DNA of 28,845 nt from Halobacteriales archaeon QS_9_67_15 (GTDB lineage: Archaea; Halobacteriota; Halobacteria; Halobacteriales; Haloarculaceae), in the NCBI GenBank assembly GCA_003023165.1, contig PXSD01000134.1, positions 1-28,845 on the forward strand, written 5' to 3'. The notes under the pieces are model-generated. The model worked only from the letters and a program-made list of their open reading frames with translations, was not told where the DNA came from and did not search any database. Of this stretch, positions 21,282 to 28,845 are shown one piece after another. The position numbers and the translations under genes were made by a program. The first letter of the stretch is position 1; each line of letters begins with the position of its first letter.

Positions 21282-22388
21282 TCACCAGGAGGTGATCTCG
21301 ACGTCCTTGAGCGGCCGGTCCATCGGAACCGACACCTGTCCGCCGGTGTAGTGCGAGAGGTAGAAGCCGACGATGATCTCCAGCGAGCGCGTCGCCGCTC
21401 GGCCGGTCGAGCGGTTCTCCGCCGTCCCGTTGAGGAGGTCCTGGACGTGGTTCGCGCCGTTCGGGAACGCCCGTTCGTAGTCGTCTTCCCACGTCCACGA
21501 GCCCTCGATTCCCCACTCTGCGAGGTCGACTTCGACGTGCTCGCTGTCCTCCAGTCGCCAGTAGCGCCACTCGCCGTCGTCGTTGTTCAGGTAGAGCTTC
21601 CCCTTCGTCCCGACGAACTGCATCGTCATCGACGAGTCCTCTCGGGGGACCGTGCAGTCGACTGTCGCGAACGTGCCGTCGTCCATGACGACGAAGCCGC
21701 CGCCGCCCGCGTCGTCGACAGTCGTGTCGGCCTCCAGTGAGTCGACCGCCTCGTTCTCCCCCGTGATGTAGCCCGAAACCCGCTCGGCGCGGGCGTCGAG
21801 CAGCGAGACGAGCGTGTCCAGCAGGTGGGTCGAGTTGCGGAGCAGTTCCATCCGGAACTGCATCGCGACCGAGTGCACGTCGCCGAGGATGCCGTCTTCC
21901 CGGACGAGTTCCCGGAGTCGCTCCTGTTTCTCGGTGAACCGGAACGAGTGGTTGACGAGCAGTTCCGTGTCGGTCTCGTCGCAGACCGCGACCATCTCCT
22001 CGGCGTCGCTCACCGACGAGGCGACGGGTTTCTCACACCAGATCACGTCCGGGTCGGCGGTCGACCGGGCGGCGTCGAGGACCGGACCGTGGTGAAGCGA
22101 CGACGGCGTACACACCGAGACGACGTCGAGGTCCTCCGCTTCCAGCATGGCCTCGTGGCCGACGTAGCGTCCATCCTCCGGGATATCCCAGGCGTCACCG
22201 AAGCGGTCGAGTTTCCCCTCGTCGACGTCGGTGACGGCCACGAGTTCGATGTCGTCGGTCGCCTCGTAGCCGCCGGCGTGGCTCGCGGTGAACTTCTTCC
22301 GGCCGATGTCTCCCTCGTCGTGCATCCCGAGGATGCCGAGTCCGGCGATACCGCCCGCCCCGACGATGCCCGCTCGGTACGTCGCCAT
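21282..22388 (-). CDS. Gfo/Idh/MocA family NAD(P)-dependent oxidoreductase
   Basis: This 368-aa dehydrogenase probably acts on a sugar, inositol or sugar acid. The N-terminal Rossmann motif GIVGAGGIAGLG (8-19) binds NAD(P), and WCEKPVASS carries the conserved Lys of EKP. The C-terminal alpha/beta domain ends with SLEIIVGFYLSHYTGGQVSV. The substrate is unknown, but an enolase-superfamily gene lies upstream on the same strand (23979-25106), a combination common in sugar-acid pathways; the photolyase between them weakens that link. Confidence 0.93.
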   Translation of the reverse strand: MATYRAGIVGAGGIAGLGILGMHDEGDIGRKKFTASHAGGYEATDDIELVAVTDVDEGKLDRFGDAWDIPEDGRYVGHEAMLEAEDLDVVSVCTPSSLHHGPVLDAARSTADPDVIWCEKPVASSVSDAEEMVAVCDETDTELLVNHSFRFTEKQERLRELVREDGILGDVHSVAMQFRMELLRNSTHLLDTLVSLLDARAERVSGYITGENEAVDSLEADTTVDDAGGGGFVVMDDGTFATVDCTVPREDSSMTMQFVGTKGKLYLNNDDGEWRYWRLEDSEHVEVDLAEWGIEGSWTWEDDYERAFPNGANHVQDLLNGTAENRSTGRAATRSLEIIVGFYLSHYTGGQVSVPMDRPLKDVEITSW

Positions 22389-22460
22389 GTCTCCCGCATG
22401 AACTGCGGGGCTCTTGGCTGTTCCGCGAGTCCTGTTCCTCGATTGACTCGTCGTGTCCGA

Positions 22461-23846
22461 CTACCGCTTCCCGAGCGCCTGCTCGAACACGCGCTGTGCG
22501 CGCTCGTAGCCCTCGTTCCGGTCGACGACCGGGTCCGGATACGCCGGCGCGAGTCGGTCCCGCTCCTCCGCCGACAGCGTCGGCCAGTCGACGACTTTGT
22601 CGGCCGGAACGTCGGCCAGTTCGGGGACGTAGGCCTTCACGAACCGGGCACCGTCGTCGTACTTGCTCAGCTGTGACACGGGGTCGAAGATACGCACGTC
22701 GACCGAATCGGTCCCGGTCGAGGCGATCCACTGCCAGTTGCCGGCGTTCGACGCGGGGTCGTGGTCCACTAACTGTGCGGCGAAGTGACGGCGTCCTTTC
22801 CGCCAGTCGACCAGCAGGTGTTTGGTCAGGAACGAGGCGACGACCTGACGCGGCCGGTTGTGGACGTACCCCTCCTCGCGGAGCTGTCGCATCCCCGCGT
22901 CGACCAGCGGGTAGCCCGTCTCGCCTCGCTTCCAGGTCTCGAAGTCCTCGGGTGCGTCGCGCCACTCGATGGCGTTCGGGAGGGACTTGTAGTTCTCCGT
23001 CGGGAGGTCGGGGTTGTAGTACAGCAGGTGGTAGTTCTGCTCGCGCCAGGAGAGTTCGTAGCGGTACTTCCGGACGTTGCGCCGCTCGTGTCCGTCGACG
23101 GCGTCGTGGACCGCCGTCGCGTCGCGCCACAGCTCTCGAAGCCCGATCATCCCGGCGGCGACGTACGGCGACATCCGGGAGACGGCCCGCGTCGGTCGCT
23201 CGACCGCCGCGGGGAGGTCGTCCCGGGTGTCGTTGTAACTGTAGATTCCCTCGTCCAGAAAGGCGTCGTAACGCTCGCGTGCCGCCCGGTATCCGGCGTC
23301 GGGGAGGTCGATATCGCAGTCGGGGACCGGAACCGTCTCGGAGCTGTCGAAGGTGAGGAGTTCGCTCCCCTCCGGTGCCGGGTACGGCGCCGATTTGGGC
23401 ACCGCCTGCCAGTCGTTGTGGAACTGGCTGTGGTTCGGGTAGCGGTCGTCGAGGCGGCCGGGGTCGACGAGGACGAGGTCGGTTTCCGTGATGGTATCGA
23501 GCCCGGCGCGGTCGCAGGCGGTTTCGACGCGCTGCTGTCGAGCGCGACGCGCCGGTCGGTAGTGTTCATTGTATACGACCGTATCGGCGTCGAGTTCGTC
23601 CGCGACCTCGGGCAACACCTCGCTCGCTGCCCCGGTCCGAACGAGGAGGTCGCTCCCGCCCTCGCGGTAGGACCGCTGGAGACTGCGGACGCCGCGCAGG
23701 AAGAACGCGCGCTGTCGCGGGCCGACGTGTTCGAGGAAGTCGGTGTCGTAGACGAAGACGGGGACGACCGGGCCGTCGCTGGCGGCGGCGTGGAGGCCGC
23801 GGTTGTCCCGCAGACGGAGGTCGCGCTGGTGCCAGAACAGGTGCAT
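22461..23846 (-). CDS. phr: Deoxyribodipyrimidine photolyase (class I type)
   Basis: This 461-aa light-driven DNA repair enzyme splits cyclobutane pyrimidine dimers. The N-terminal antenna domain starts with HLFWHQRDLRLRDN. The C-terminal FAD domain has RYELSWREQNYHLLYYNP, GYPLVDAGMRQL, GYVHNRPRQVVASFL, then WRKGRRHFAAQLVDHDPA and GNWQWIASTGTD, the classic photolyase signatures including the Trp residues of the electron path. Length is normal. Such genes are universal in sun-exposed haloarchaea. The gene could also be a cryptochrome-like relative, but the sequence favours a CPD photolyase. Confidence 0.94.
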   Translation of the reverse strand: MHLFWHQRDLRLRDNRGLHAAASDGPVVPVFVYDTDFLEHVGPRQRAFFLRGVRSLQRSYREGGSDLLVRTGAASEVLPEVADELDADTVVYNEHYRPARRARQQRVETACDRAGLDTITETDLVLVDPGRLDDRYPNHSQFHNDWQAVPKSAPYPAPEGSELLTFDSSETVPVPDCDIDLPDAGYRAARERYDAFLDEGIYSYNDTRDDLPAAVERPTRAVSRMSPYVAAGMIGLRELWRDATAVHDAVDGHERRNVRKYRYELSWREQNYHLLYYNPDLPTENYKSLPNAIEWRDAPEDFETWKRGETGYPLVDAGMRQLREEGYVHNRPRQVVASFLTKHLLVDWRKGRRHFAAQLVDHDPASNAGNWQWIASTGTDSVDVRIFDPVSQLSKYDDGARFVKAYVPELADVPADKVVDWPTLSAEERDRLAPAYPDPVVDRNEGYERAQRVFEQALGKR

Positions 23847-23978
23847 GGCGGCGCTCAGGACGACAGCCGCTTAGACACTTCGACGGCGCGACGGGGGTGT
23901 GCAGGGACGCGGTTCGTCGCGGCTCGCGCCGGTCGGAGGCCACGGAACGCCCCGCAGGCCACGAAACGCCCTACCGGG

Positions 23979-25106
23979 TCACTCGTAGACGTGGACGCTC
24001 CCCGTCGCGTTGGACTCGATGAAGTCCCAGTCGTAGTCGACGCCGAGGCCGGGGCCGTCCGGGAGGCCGACGGTGCCGTCGTCGTCGATGGTGTCGACCA
24101 TGTCCGAGTAGTCGCCCTCGTACACCGGCGGCTGGGTGTTCGGGCAGTCGGGATGGACTAAGGCGAGTTCGTAGTAGTTGCTGTTGCGGGCGGCGGCGAT
24201 GCAGTGCCGTTGAGCCGGCCCGGGCGCGTGGAACTCCACGTCAAGGCCGTGCCCCTCGGCGATGCGGGCGCGCTTGATGGCACCCGTGATACCGCCGTCG
24301 TACTCGGGGTCGGCGCGGGTGAAGTCCGTCGACTCGGCGTCGATGAAGTCGGTGAACGGCTCCAGCCCGCGGACGTGTTCGGTCTGGAGGATCGGCGTGT
24401 CGAGTTGCTGGCGGAGCTTCCGGTGGGCGTGCTGGGAGATGCCGCCGTCGCGATAGGGGTCCTCGTACCAGTAAAAGCCCTCCTCGTCGAGCGCGCGCCC
24501 GAGCTCCAGCGCGTCGGCGAGCGTCTCAAGCTCGCAGGCGGGGTCGGCCGCGACCTCGCGGTCGAGGTCCCGGGCGCCGTCGCTGCCGCCCCAGCCGTGG
24601 ATCTTGAACGCGTCGTAGCCCATCTCGTGGCACTCCTCGGCGAAGTCGGCGAAGTCTTCTGGGGTCTCGAGCCCGTCGTTCGTGTCGCCGTGGTACGTCG
24701 ACGCGTACGCGGAGAGGCGCTCGCGGTAGGTGCCGAGCAGTTCGTGGATCGGCGCGTCGTAGTACTTGCCGGCGAAGTCCCACAGCGCGATGTCGACCGG
24801 ACCGATACCCATCCTGTCGTACTTGCGGAGGGCGCGTTTGACCTCCGACCAGTGTTTCTCGCGCTCGAGCGGGTTCTTGCCGACGAGATAGTCGGCGAAG
24901 GTGTGGATCTGGGCCGCGCCCGGCGAGTTGCCGCCGACGTACTCGCCGGTGATCCCCTCGTCGGTGTGGACCTTCAGCCCGAACAGTTTCCGTTCGGTCA
25001 CCGTACCGGGCTCGTAGACGAGGTTGAACCCGTGGTGGTCCGTCCCCACGTCCGGGATCTCGTAGGTGAACTCCGTGGACGTTATCTTCGTGATCTCCGG
25101 TGCCAT
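23979..25106 (-). CDS. Enolase-superfamily (mandelate racemase/muconate lactonizing type) enzyme
   Basis: This 375-aa protein has a capping domain (about 1-125) and a beta-barrel. Lys168 in DAFKIHGWGG is the likely catalytic base. Candidate Mg ligands are Asp188, Glu215 (WYEDPYRDGG) and Glu243 (QTEHVRG), with Asp266 in RADPEYDGG and His293 in EFHAPG. Members dehydrate or racemise sugar acids; the exact substrate cannot be read from the sequence. The start is the ATG at 25104-25106, because the upstream frame is not protein-like. It is divergent from the 25210 gene, sharing about 100 bases of promoter region. Confidence 0.9.
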   Translation of the reverse strand: MAPEITKITSTEFTYEIPDVGTDHHGFNLVYEPGTVTERKLFGLKVHTDEGITGEYVGGNSPGAAQIHTFADYLVGKNPLEREKHWSEVKRALRKYDRMGIGPVDIALWDFAGKYYDAPIHELLGTYRERLSAYASTYHGDTNDGLETPEDFADFAEECHEMGYDAFKIHGWGGSDGARDLDREVAADPACELETLADALELGRALDEEGFYWYEDPYRDGGISQHAHRKLRQQLDTPILQTEHVRGLEPFTDFIDAESTDFTRADPEYDGGITGAIKRARIAEGHGLDVEFHAPGPAQRHCIAAARNSNYYELALVHPDCPNTQPPVYEGDYSDMVDTIDDDGTVGLPDGPGLGVDYDWDFIESNATGSVHVYE

Positions 25107-25209
25107 ACCGGGCGGTCGCGTGCCTCCCCCAAGAATGGACCGGGTGGCGGAGCGTCGGGCCGGACCACCCCAACGAAACCCCTTTCCGATGTGTCGCCGA
25201 AGGTGAGGT

Positions 25210-25473
25210 ATGGTCGATCTCACCATTCTGGAAGTCCACCTCGACAGCGCGGAGCTCACCGCCAACACCCCGTTCAGCGACGAGACGACGTCAGGCGGCG
25301 GCTCGGTCGGTGGCGTGTTCGGCGGCGACGAGGACAGCGAGACGGCGGACGACGAGAGCAGCGGCGGGGCGAGTCCGTTCGCCGTCGTCTTCGCGTTCGT
25401 CGGTCTGATCGTCCTGACGGTCGTCTTGCGACGGGTCCTCGGCGGCTCCGGCGAACCGGTCCTCGAGGAGTGA
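25210..25473 (+). CDS. Small C-terminally anchored haloarchaeal protein
   Basis: This 87-aa protein has an N-terminal strand-like stretch (MVDLTILEVHLDSAELTAN), a Gly/Ser/Asp/Glu-rich middle (28-55) and one membrane helix (about 56-74, FAVVFAFVGLIVLTVVL) followed by RR and a short tail. I do not recognise a function. The ATG at 25210 has a Shine-Dalgarno-like aaggtgag (25199-25206) close upstream, which is unusual among the mostly leaderless genes here and supports this start. Confidence 0.8.
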   Translation: MVDLTILEVHLDSAELTANTPFSDETTSGGGSVGGVFGGDEDSETADDESSGGASPFAVVFAFVGLIVLTVVLRRVLGGSGEPVLEE

Positions 25474-25553
25474 GCGGCGACCGCGGTCGACCGGTTTCTC
25501 GCCGACGGCGCGACTAGGAGAAGGCATTTCCCGTCGGGTCACCAGATTCGAGT

Positions 25554-26504
25554 ATGGGAATCTACGAGAGCGTTCGGGCGGTGACGACAGCGTCCGGCGA
25601 CGGGGCGGTCGACTGGACTGCTGTCGCGGACGCGGCGAAGGCGTCGACTGATCCGGGCTCGCTGGCCCTCTCCGAGGCCGAACAGGCGAGCTACGCGGAC
25701 GATGTCCGCGACGCGCGGGACCGCGTGCGCTCGGTGGCCGCGATCGAGTTCGACCTGCCCGAGGCGGTCGAGATCCAGAACCGCCACCACTGGATCGACG
25801 CGAACGTCGCGACCTTCGAGCGCGTCATGCGGCCGCTGGAGGAACAGGTGACGATGTTCCCCGGGGCCAGCCGCGTCGTCAACACGGGGACGATGAGCGT
25901 CGCGCTGGCGTTCCTCGGGAACAACGTCCTCGGGCAGTACGACCCGCTCTTGCTCGCGGAGGGCGACGACCACGCGCTCTATTTCGTTCACCCGAACATC
26001 GAGACGGTCGCCGAGGACCTCGGCGTCGACTTCGACCGCTTCCGTCGGTGGATCGCCTTCCACGAGGTGGCCCACGCCGCCGAGTTCGGGGCCGCGCCGT
26101 GGCTCTCGGACCATCTGGAGACCACGATGAAGGGCGCGGTCTCGGCGCTCGGTGACGGGCGCTTCGACCGGGACGCCCTCTCGGAACTCGACACGACGAT
26201 GACCGCCGTCGAAGGGTACGCCGAACTCGTGATGGACCGCGCGTTCGACGACGAGTACGCCGACCTCCGCGAGAAGGTCGAGGCGCGCCGTCGCGGCCGC
26301 GGCCCCGTCGCTCGCGTGATCCGGCGGCTCCTCGGCCTCGGGATGAAACGCCGCCAGTACGAACGGGGGAAGGCCTTCTTCGATACTGTCGCGAACAAAC
26401 GCGGCATCGCCGGTGCGTCGGCCGTCTGGGACGAGCCGTCGAACCTCCCGAGCGACGCCGAACTCGACGAACCGAGCCTCTGGCTCGCTCGCGTCGGCGA
26501 CTGA
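25554..26504 (+). CDS. Zinc-dependent metalloprotease family protein (F420 biosynthesis-associated family)
   Basis: This 316-aa protein has an intact zinc motif HEVAHAAEF (His170, Glu171, His174) in RWIAFHEVAHAAEFGAAPWL, and a downstream acidic helix AVEGYAEL that may give the third ligand. Upstream, RHHWIDANVATFERVMRPLE and the strand ending VNTGTMSVALAFLGNNVLGQ are typical of the DUF2342-type family that co-occurs with coenzyme F420 biosynthesis. The true substrate is unknown, and no F420 genes are in the window. The length and the ATG at 25554 are normal. Confidence 0.9.
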   Translation: MGIYESVRAVTTASGDGAVDWTAVADAAKASTDPGSLALSEAEQASYADDVRDARDRVRSVAAIEFDLPEAVEIQNRHHWIDANVATFERVMRPLEEQVTMFPGASRVVNTGTMSVALAFLGNNVLGQYDPLLLAEGDDHALYFVHPNIETVAEDLGVDFDRFRRWIAFHEVAHAAEFGAAPWLSDHLETTMKGAVSALGDGRFDRDALSELDTTMTAVEGYAELVMDRAFDDEYADLREKVEARRRGRGPVARVIRRLLGLGMKRRQYERGKAFFDTVANKRGIAGASAVWDEPSNLPSDAELDEPSLWLARVGD

Positions 26505-26560
26505 GGGAGGTCGGACGCCGACGAGGGGCCCGACGGTTTTCTGGTTGGTCGATCCCCGCG

Positions 26561-26881
26561 CTATCGGCGGTTAGTGTCCCGCTGTCGGCGTTCTTCTTCC
26601 GACCTCGTCTCCCGGTCGTCGTCGCCGCCGTCGGCGAAGGGGTTCTCGCGTTCGTGCTCGCGGCGCTGTCGCGTCGCCGGTGCCGGTCCCGAGGGAACCA
26701 CGTACCTGCCGAGCAGGTATCCGAGCACCAGCCCCCCGACGACGGCGCCGGCGGCCTGGGCGAGCGTCGGGTCGGCCTGGAGCGAGACCAGTCCGGCGGA
26801 GACGCCGACCAGCAACGTCGTTCCGATCCGGACGCGCCTGTTGAACGTCGACCGCTCCGCGTCCGAGATGGGGTCTACCAC
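26561..26881 (-). CDS. Small membrane protein with charged tail
   Basis: This 106-aa protein has two hydrophobic segments (about residues 19-34 and 40-63), then a Pro-containing turn and a highly charged C-terminal half (REHERENPFADGG and RSEEERRQRDTNRR) that should lie in the cytoplasm. The family is not recognised. It is the last of three minus-strand genes; its ATG is 16 bases after the preceding stop, so all three are probably one operon. Confidence 0.72.
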   Translation of the reverse strand: MVDPISDAERSTFNRRVRIGTTLLVGVSAGLVSLQADPTLAQAAGAVVGGLVLGYLLGRYVVPSGPAPATRQRREHERENPFADGGDDDRETRSEEERRQRDTNRR

Positions 26882-26897
26882 CGCGTCTCACCTCGAC

Positions 26898-27344
26898 TCA
26901 TCCGAGGTCCCTCGCGGTGCTGACGTGCATCCCGACGAACTGCCACACCTGGCCGGTGTCGTCGTTCTCGGTCCCGTGGTCACTCTCGGTCGCTCCGCCG
27001 TTCCCGGTTGCGGCGTCGACCTCACGCCGTTCGAGCGTCCCGCTCCAGCGCGTGTCGAACTCGTAGCGGACGTTCAGGTCGGTGTCGGTCCACGCGAGCC
27101 GGACGCTGTCCGCGAACCAGGCGTGGCTGTCGCGCTCGGTGACGCGCAGGTCCCGACTCTCGACGGTCCAGCCGGTCGTCGTCTCGGTCTGGTCGCGCAA
27201 GCCGGCAGCGACCTCGTCGTGCCCGACGAGCCGTTCCGAGATCCCGACTTTGACGACGTCCTCGCCCGTCGCGAAGAAGGACGCGAGCGAGTCGCCGGAC
27301 CGGAGGGCGTCGTAGTAGTGTCGGACCCGGTCTTCGGCGCTCAT
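26898..27344 (-). CDS. SnoaL/NTF2-like fold protein
   Basis: This 148-aa protein begins SAEDRVRHYYDALRSGD, then LASFFATGEDVVKVGISERL: a short helix pair followed by strands, as in the NTF2-like alpha+beta cone. Later strands are HAWFADSVRLAWTD, VRYEFDTRWSGTLE and WQFVGMHVS. A polar Gly/Glu/Asp insert (about 115-135) precedes the last strand. Such proteins are small-molecule-binding or enzymatic, and nothing here fixes which. The ATG overlaps the preceding stop by one base (TGATG), so it is coupled to the upstream gene. Confidence 0.8.
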   Translation of the reverse strand: MSAEDRVRHYYDALRSGDSLASFFATGEDVVKVGISERLVGHDEVAAGLRDQTETTTGWTVESRDLRVTERDSHAWFADSVRLAWTDTDLNVRYEFDTRWSGTLERREVDAATGNGGATESDHGTENDDTGQVWQFVGMHVSTARDLG

Positions 27345-27895
27345 CAGTGGAAGCCCCGGTCGACGTTCTCGTCGATCAGGTCGTCGAGTTCGGCGTCGAG
27401 CAGTTCCTCGGCCCCCTCGAAGGTGTCCGCGAGGTCCTCGACCTGGTCGGGGCGACCGTACTGGTCGTACTCCATCGGCCCGTAGGCCGGGCTCTCGACG
27501 GCGTCCATCACGTCCTCGAAGAACGCGTCGGGCGTCGTCGGCGCGTCGGCGTGGGCCTTGACGACTTCCTCGAGACGGGTCGCCGCCTGTTCGGCCTCGT
27601 CCTCGTCTGCCACACCCTGTCGGACGCCGAACATCCCGCTCTCCCCGGGCTCCTCCGGAAAGAGCGGGTCGAGCTCGTCGTCTATCTTCCGGGCCACTTC
27701 GGCGCCGACCCCCTGGACCTCGTAGGGGTTCTTGACGTAGGTCTTCAGCTGGAACACGCCGACAGCGGGGTGACCGAAGTACAGGTCCTCCCCGATGCCG
27801 TTCGCGCGGTCCCCGCCGACCGCACGCCAGCCCCCGGGGTCGGCGTCGCTCTCCACAACGTCTTCGAGGATGTCCTGCCAGTCGCGGACGCGCAT
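27344..27895 (-). CDS. Conserved haloarchaeal hypothetical protein, acidic
   Basis: This 183-aa soluble acidic protein starts RVRDWQDILEDVVESDADPG, followed by GEDLYFGHPAVGVFQLKTYV, which may be a small-molecule or nucleic-acid-binding core. It ends with a long acidic helix (DLADTFEGAEELLDAELDDL). There is no signal peptide and no known motif that I can name. It is the first of the three-gene minus-strand operon and is coupled by a one-base overlap to the NTF2-like gene. The ATG at 27893-27895 is the first good start; the open frame further upstream is not protein-like. Confidence 0.78.
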   Translation of the reverse strand: MRVRDWQDILEDVVESDADPGGWRAVGGDRANGIGEDLYFGHPAVGVFQLKTYVKNPYEVQGVGAEVARKIDDELDPLFPEEPGESGMFGVRQGVADEDEAEQAATRLEEVVKAHADAPTTPDAFFEDVMDAVESPAYGPMEYDQYGRPDQVEDLADTFEGAEELLDAELDDLIDENVDRGFH

Positions 27896-28050
27896 ATCGG
27901 TAGCTCCTTGGACAGTGTCGTGAATGAACCCATCGGTCGCGGACGACCCCGCCGGGCTGGACCGACCGGACGTTTGATAGTCGGGGGCACCTGACGGGAG
28001 TACAATAACCGGCGCCCGGAGTGGTAGGGCCGGACGAAGGAGACACGACG

Positions 28051-28845
28051 GTGGCACAGACCGACACGACGGGTGAGGGCGGCGAACCGACCCCCGGAGC
28101 CGCGGGTGTCGACCGCAGACAGGTCGCGCTCGTCGCACTCTGTCTGCTCGGGCTGGTCGTCGCCGCGTTCGTCGCACCCGTCTCGCCGGACGCCGGTGGC
28201 TTCGACGACGGCGCGGATAGCGGTCCTGACGGCGGAGACGGTGGCGACAGCGGTGGCGGCGACGGGGGCGGTGACGACGGCGTCCCACAGGACGGGGAGC
28301 CGCGTGGCGGTGACGGCGACGGTGACAGCGGTGGCGGTGGCGACGTCATCACGGACGACGGCGCACCAGTCCCGGTTCCGGGCGGCGACGCACCGCCGAC
28401 GAACGGCTGTGCGATCGTCCTCGAGGAGCGGCCGGTCCCCGGTGCGGTCGTCCCGGTGACCGTCTACGTCGACCGCGAGCCCGCGAGCGGCGTGCGCGTC
28501 TGGTTCGGCGACCGAGCCGTGGGACGAACCGACGAGGCCGGCCGCGTCGCCGGCCGCGTGCCGTACAGTCGCCGGCTCAACGTGACAGCCCGCGTTCCGG
28601 GGGAGGACTGCGAGTTCTACCGCCGACCGTACGAGGACGAGCGTGACGGGAGTGGCGACGGTGTTCAGGCCGCTCTCACCGGCGAGTCTGCCGGCCTCAC
28701 CGCCGTCCCCCTCACGCGATCGCCGCTGTCGCCGATCGGCGAGAGCGCCGCACACGAGGTGTTGCGGCAGGCCACGCCGGACGACCGGAACGACACCGCG
28801 TCGTACGCGGTCGAAGGGGTAGTCAACCTCACTGTCCTCGGTGAG
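28051..28845 (+). CDS. N-terminal part of a large anchored surface protein (DUF4129-like), runs off the window
   Basis: 265 codons are visible with no stop before the window end. The GTG at 28051 has a good Shine-Dalgarno gaaggag (28036-28042); an in-frame GTG at 28021 is the alternative. The protein has a short cytoplasmic start, one membrane helix (about 24-43), a long Gly/Asp/Ser linker (about 47-110), then a beta-domain CAIVLEERPVPGAVVPVTVY, GVRVWFGDRAVGRTDEAGRV with two further Cys. This resembles the outer domain of haloarchaeal DUF4129-type proteins that sit with transglutaminase and MoxR genes. The remainder lies beyond the window. Confidence 0.75.
   Translation, partial: MAQTDTTGEGGEPTPGAAGVDRRQVALVALCLLGLVVAAFVAPVSPDAGGFDDGADSGPDGGDGGDSGGGDGGGDDGVPQDGEPRGGDGDGDSGGGGDVITDDGAPVPVPGGDAPPTNGCAIVLEERPVPGAVVPVTVYVDREPASGVRVWFGDRAVGRTDEAGRVAGRVPYSRRLNVTARVPGEDCEFYRRPYEDERDGSGDGVQAALTGESAGLTAVPLTRSPLSPIGESAAHEVLRQATPDDRNDTASYAVEGVVNLTVLGE
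28200..28350 (+). repeat. Gly/Asp low-complexity linker sequence
   Basis: Imperfect repetition of ggcgac, ggtgac and ggtggc units inside the surface-protein gene, encoding a flexible acidic linker such as GDGGDSGGGDGGGDD. Repeat-rich DNA of this kind is prone to length change by slippage. Confidence 0.55.

Noticed and set aside
28200..28350. The Gly/Asp-rich tract as a tandem-repeat mobile or regulatory array
   Set aside because: The repetition is in phase with the codons of the surface protein and is explained as a flexible linker.
27896..28352. Extension of the minus-strand frames upstream of 27895
   Set aside because: It is antisense to the anchored surface-protein gene; its proline/serine- and arginine-rich content is typical of a shadow, and the plus frame has a start with a Shine-Dalgarno and a membrane helix.

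Overview
The window is chromosomal DNA of a haloarchaeon (class Halobacteria). The evidence is the high GC content, the strong G/C bias at third codon positions, acidic Asp/Glu-rich proteins, archaeal TATA elements about 25-30 bases before many start codons, and the gene set: an archaeal sdhCDBA operon, Cdc48 AAA ATPase, MBF1, an lsm-rpl37e-purF cluster, XapX, a HalX-type response regulator and Tat-type lipoproteins. I cannot name the genus from sequence alone.

Layout. 1-205: C-terminal end of an unidentified gene. 392-3722: sdhC-sdhD-sdhB-sdhA, the succinate dehydrogenase operon; its SdhA reading frame lacks about 48 residues found in normal SdhA. 3723-3994: intergenic hairpins. 3995-6628: a haloarchaeal hypothetical protein, a startless alpha/beta-hydrolase relic that looks chimeric, a DUF420 membrane protein, and a lone AT-rich lipoprotein gene that looks foreign. 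6704-9195: cdc48 with a small overlapping upstream partner gene and a palindromic operator-like site in the leader. 9350-13390: alpha/beta hydrolase, small membrane protein, HAD phosphatase, acyl-CoA dehydrogenase and a pilin-like protein. 13494-14393: a palindromic 80-bp element, MBF1, tRNA-Leu(GAG) and a duplicated tRNA 3' end. 14539-18207: a lipoprotein with four DUF4397 domains, a membrane protein/winged-helix pair, a response regulator broken by an 80-bp element, and XapX. 18236-20022: purF, rpl37e and lsm in one tight operon. 20135-25106: M42 peptidase, Gfo/Idh oxidoreductase, photolyase and an enolase-superfamily enzyme, all on the minus strand. 25210-28845: two plus-strand genes (one an F420-associated metalloprotease family member), three tightly packed minus-strand genes of unknown role, and the start of a large anchored surface protein that runs off the window.

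The most striking structure is a family of short nested-palindrome elements with three copies in this window. Two copies are exactly 80 bp, align without gaps (63/80 identical by my count) and are each flanked by a 3-bp direct repeat (TCA/TGA). This is the signature of a non-autonomous mobile element (MITE). One copy splits the HalX domain of a response regulator, and removing it together with one target repeat restores the frame exactly. Another sits in the stop codon of mbf1, which the target duplication regenerates. A third, truncated copy lies just before the start of an alpha/beta hydrolase. A different inverted-repeat element lies at the 3' end of the broken regulator. Together with the duplicated tRNA 3' end, this makes 13.4-17.6 kb an insertion-prone region. 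The other notable anomaly is the in-frame gap in SdhA.
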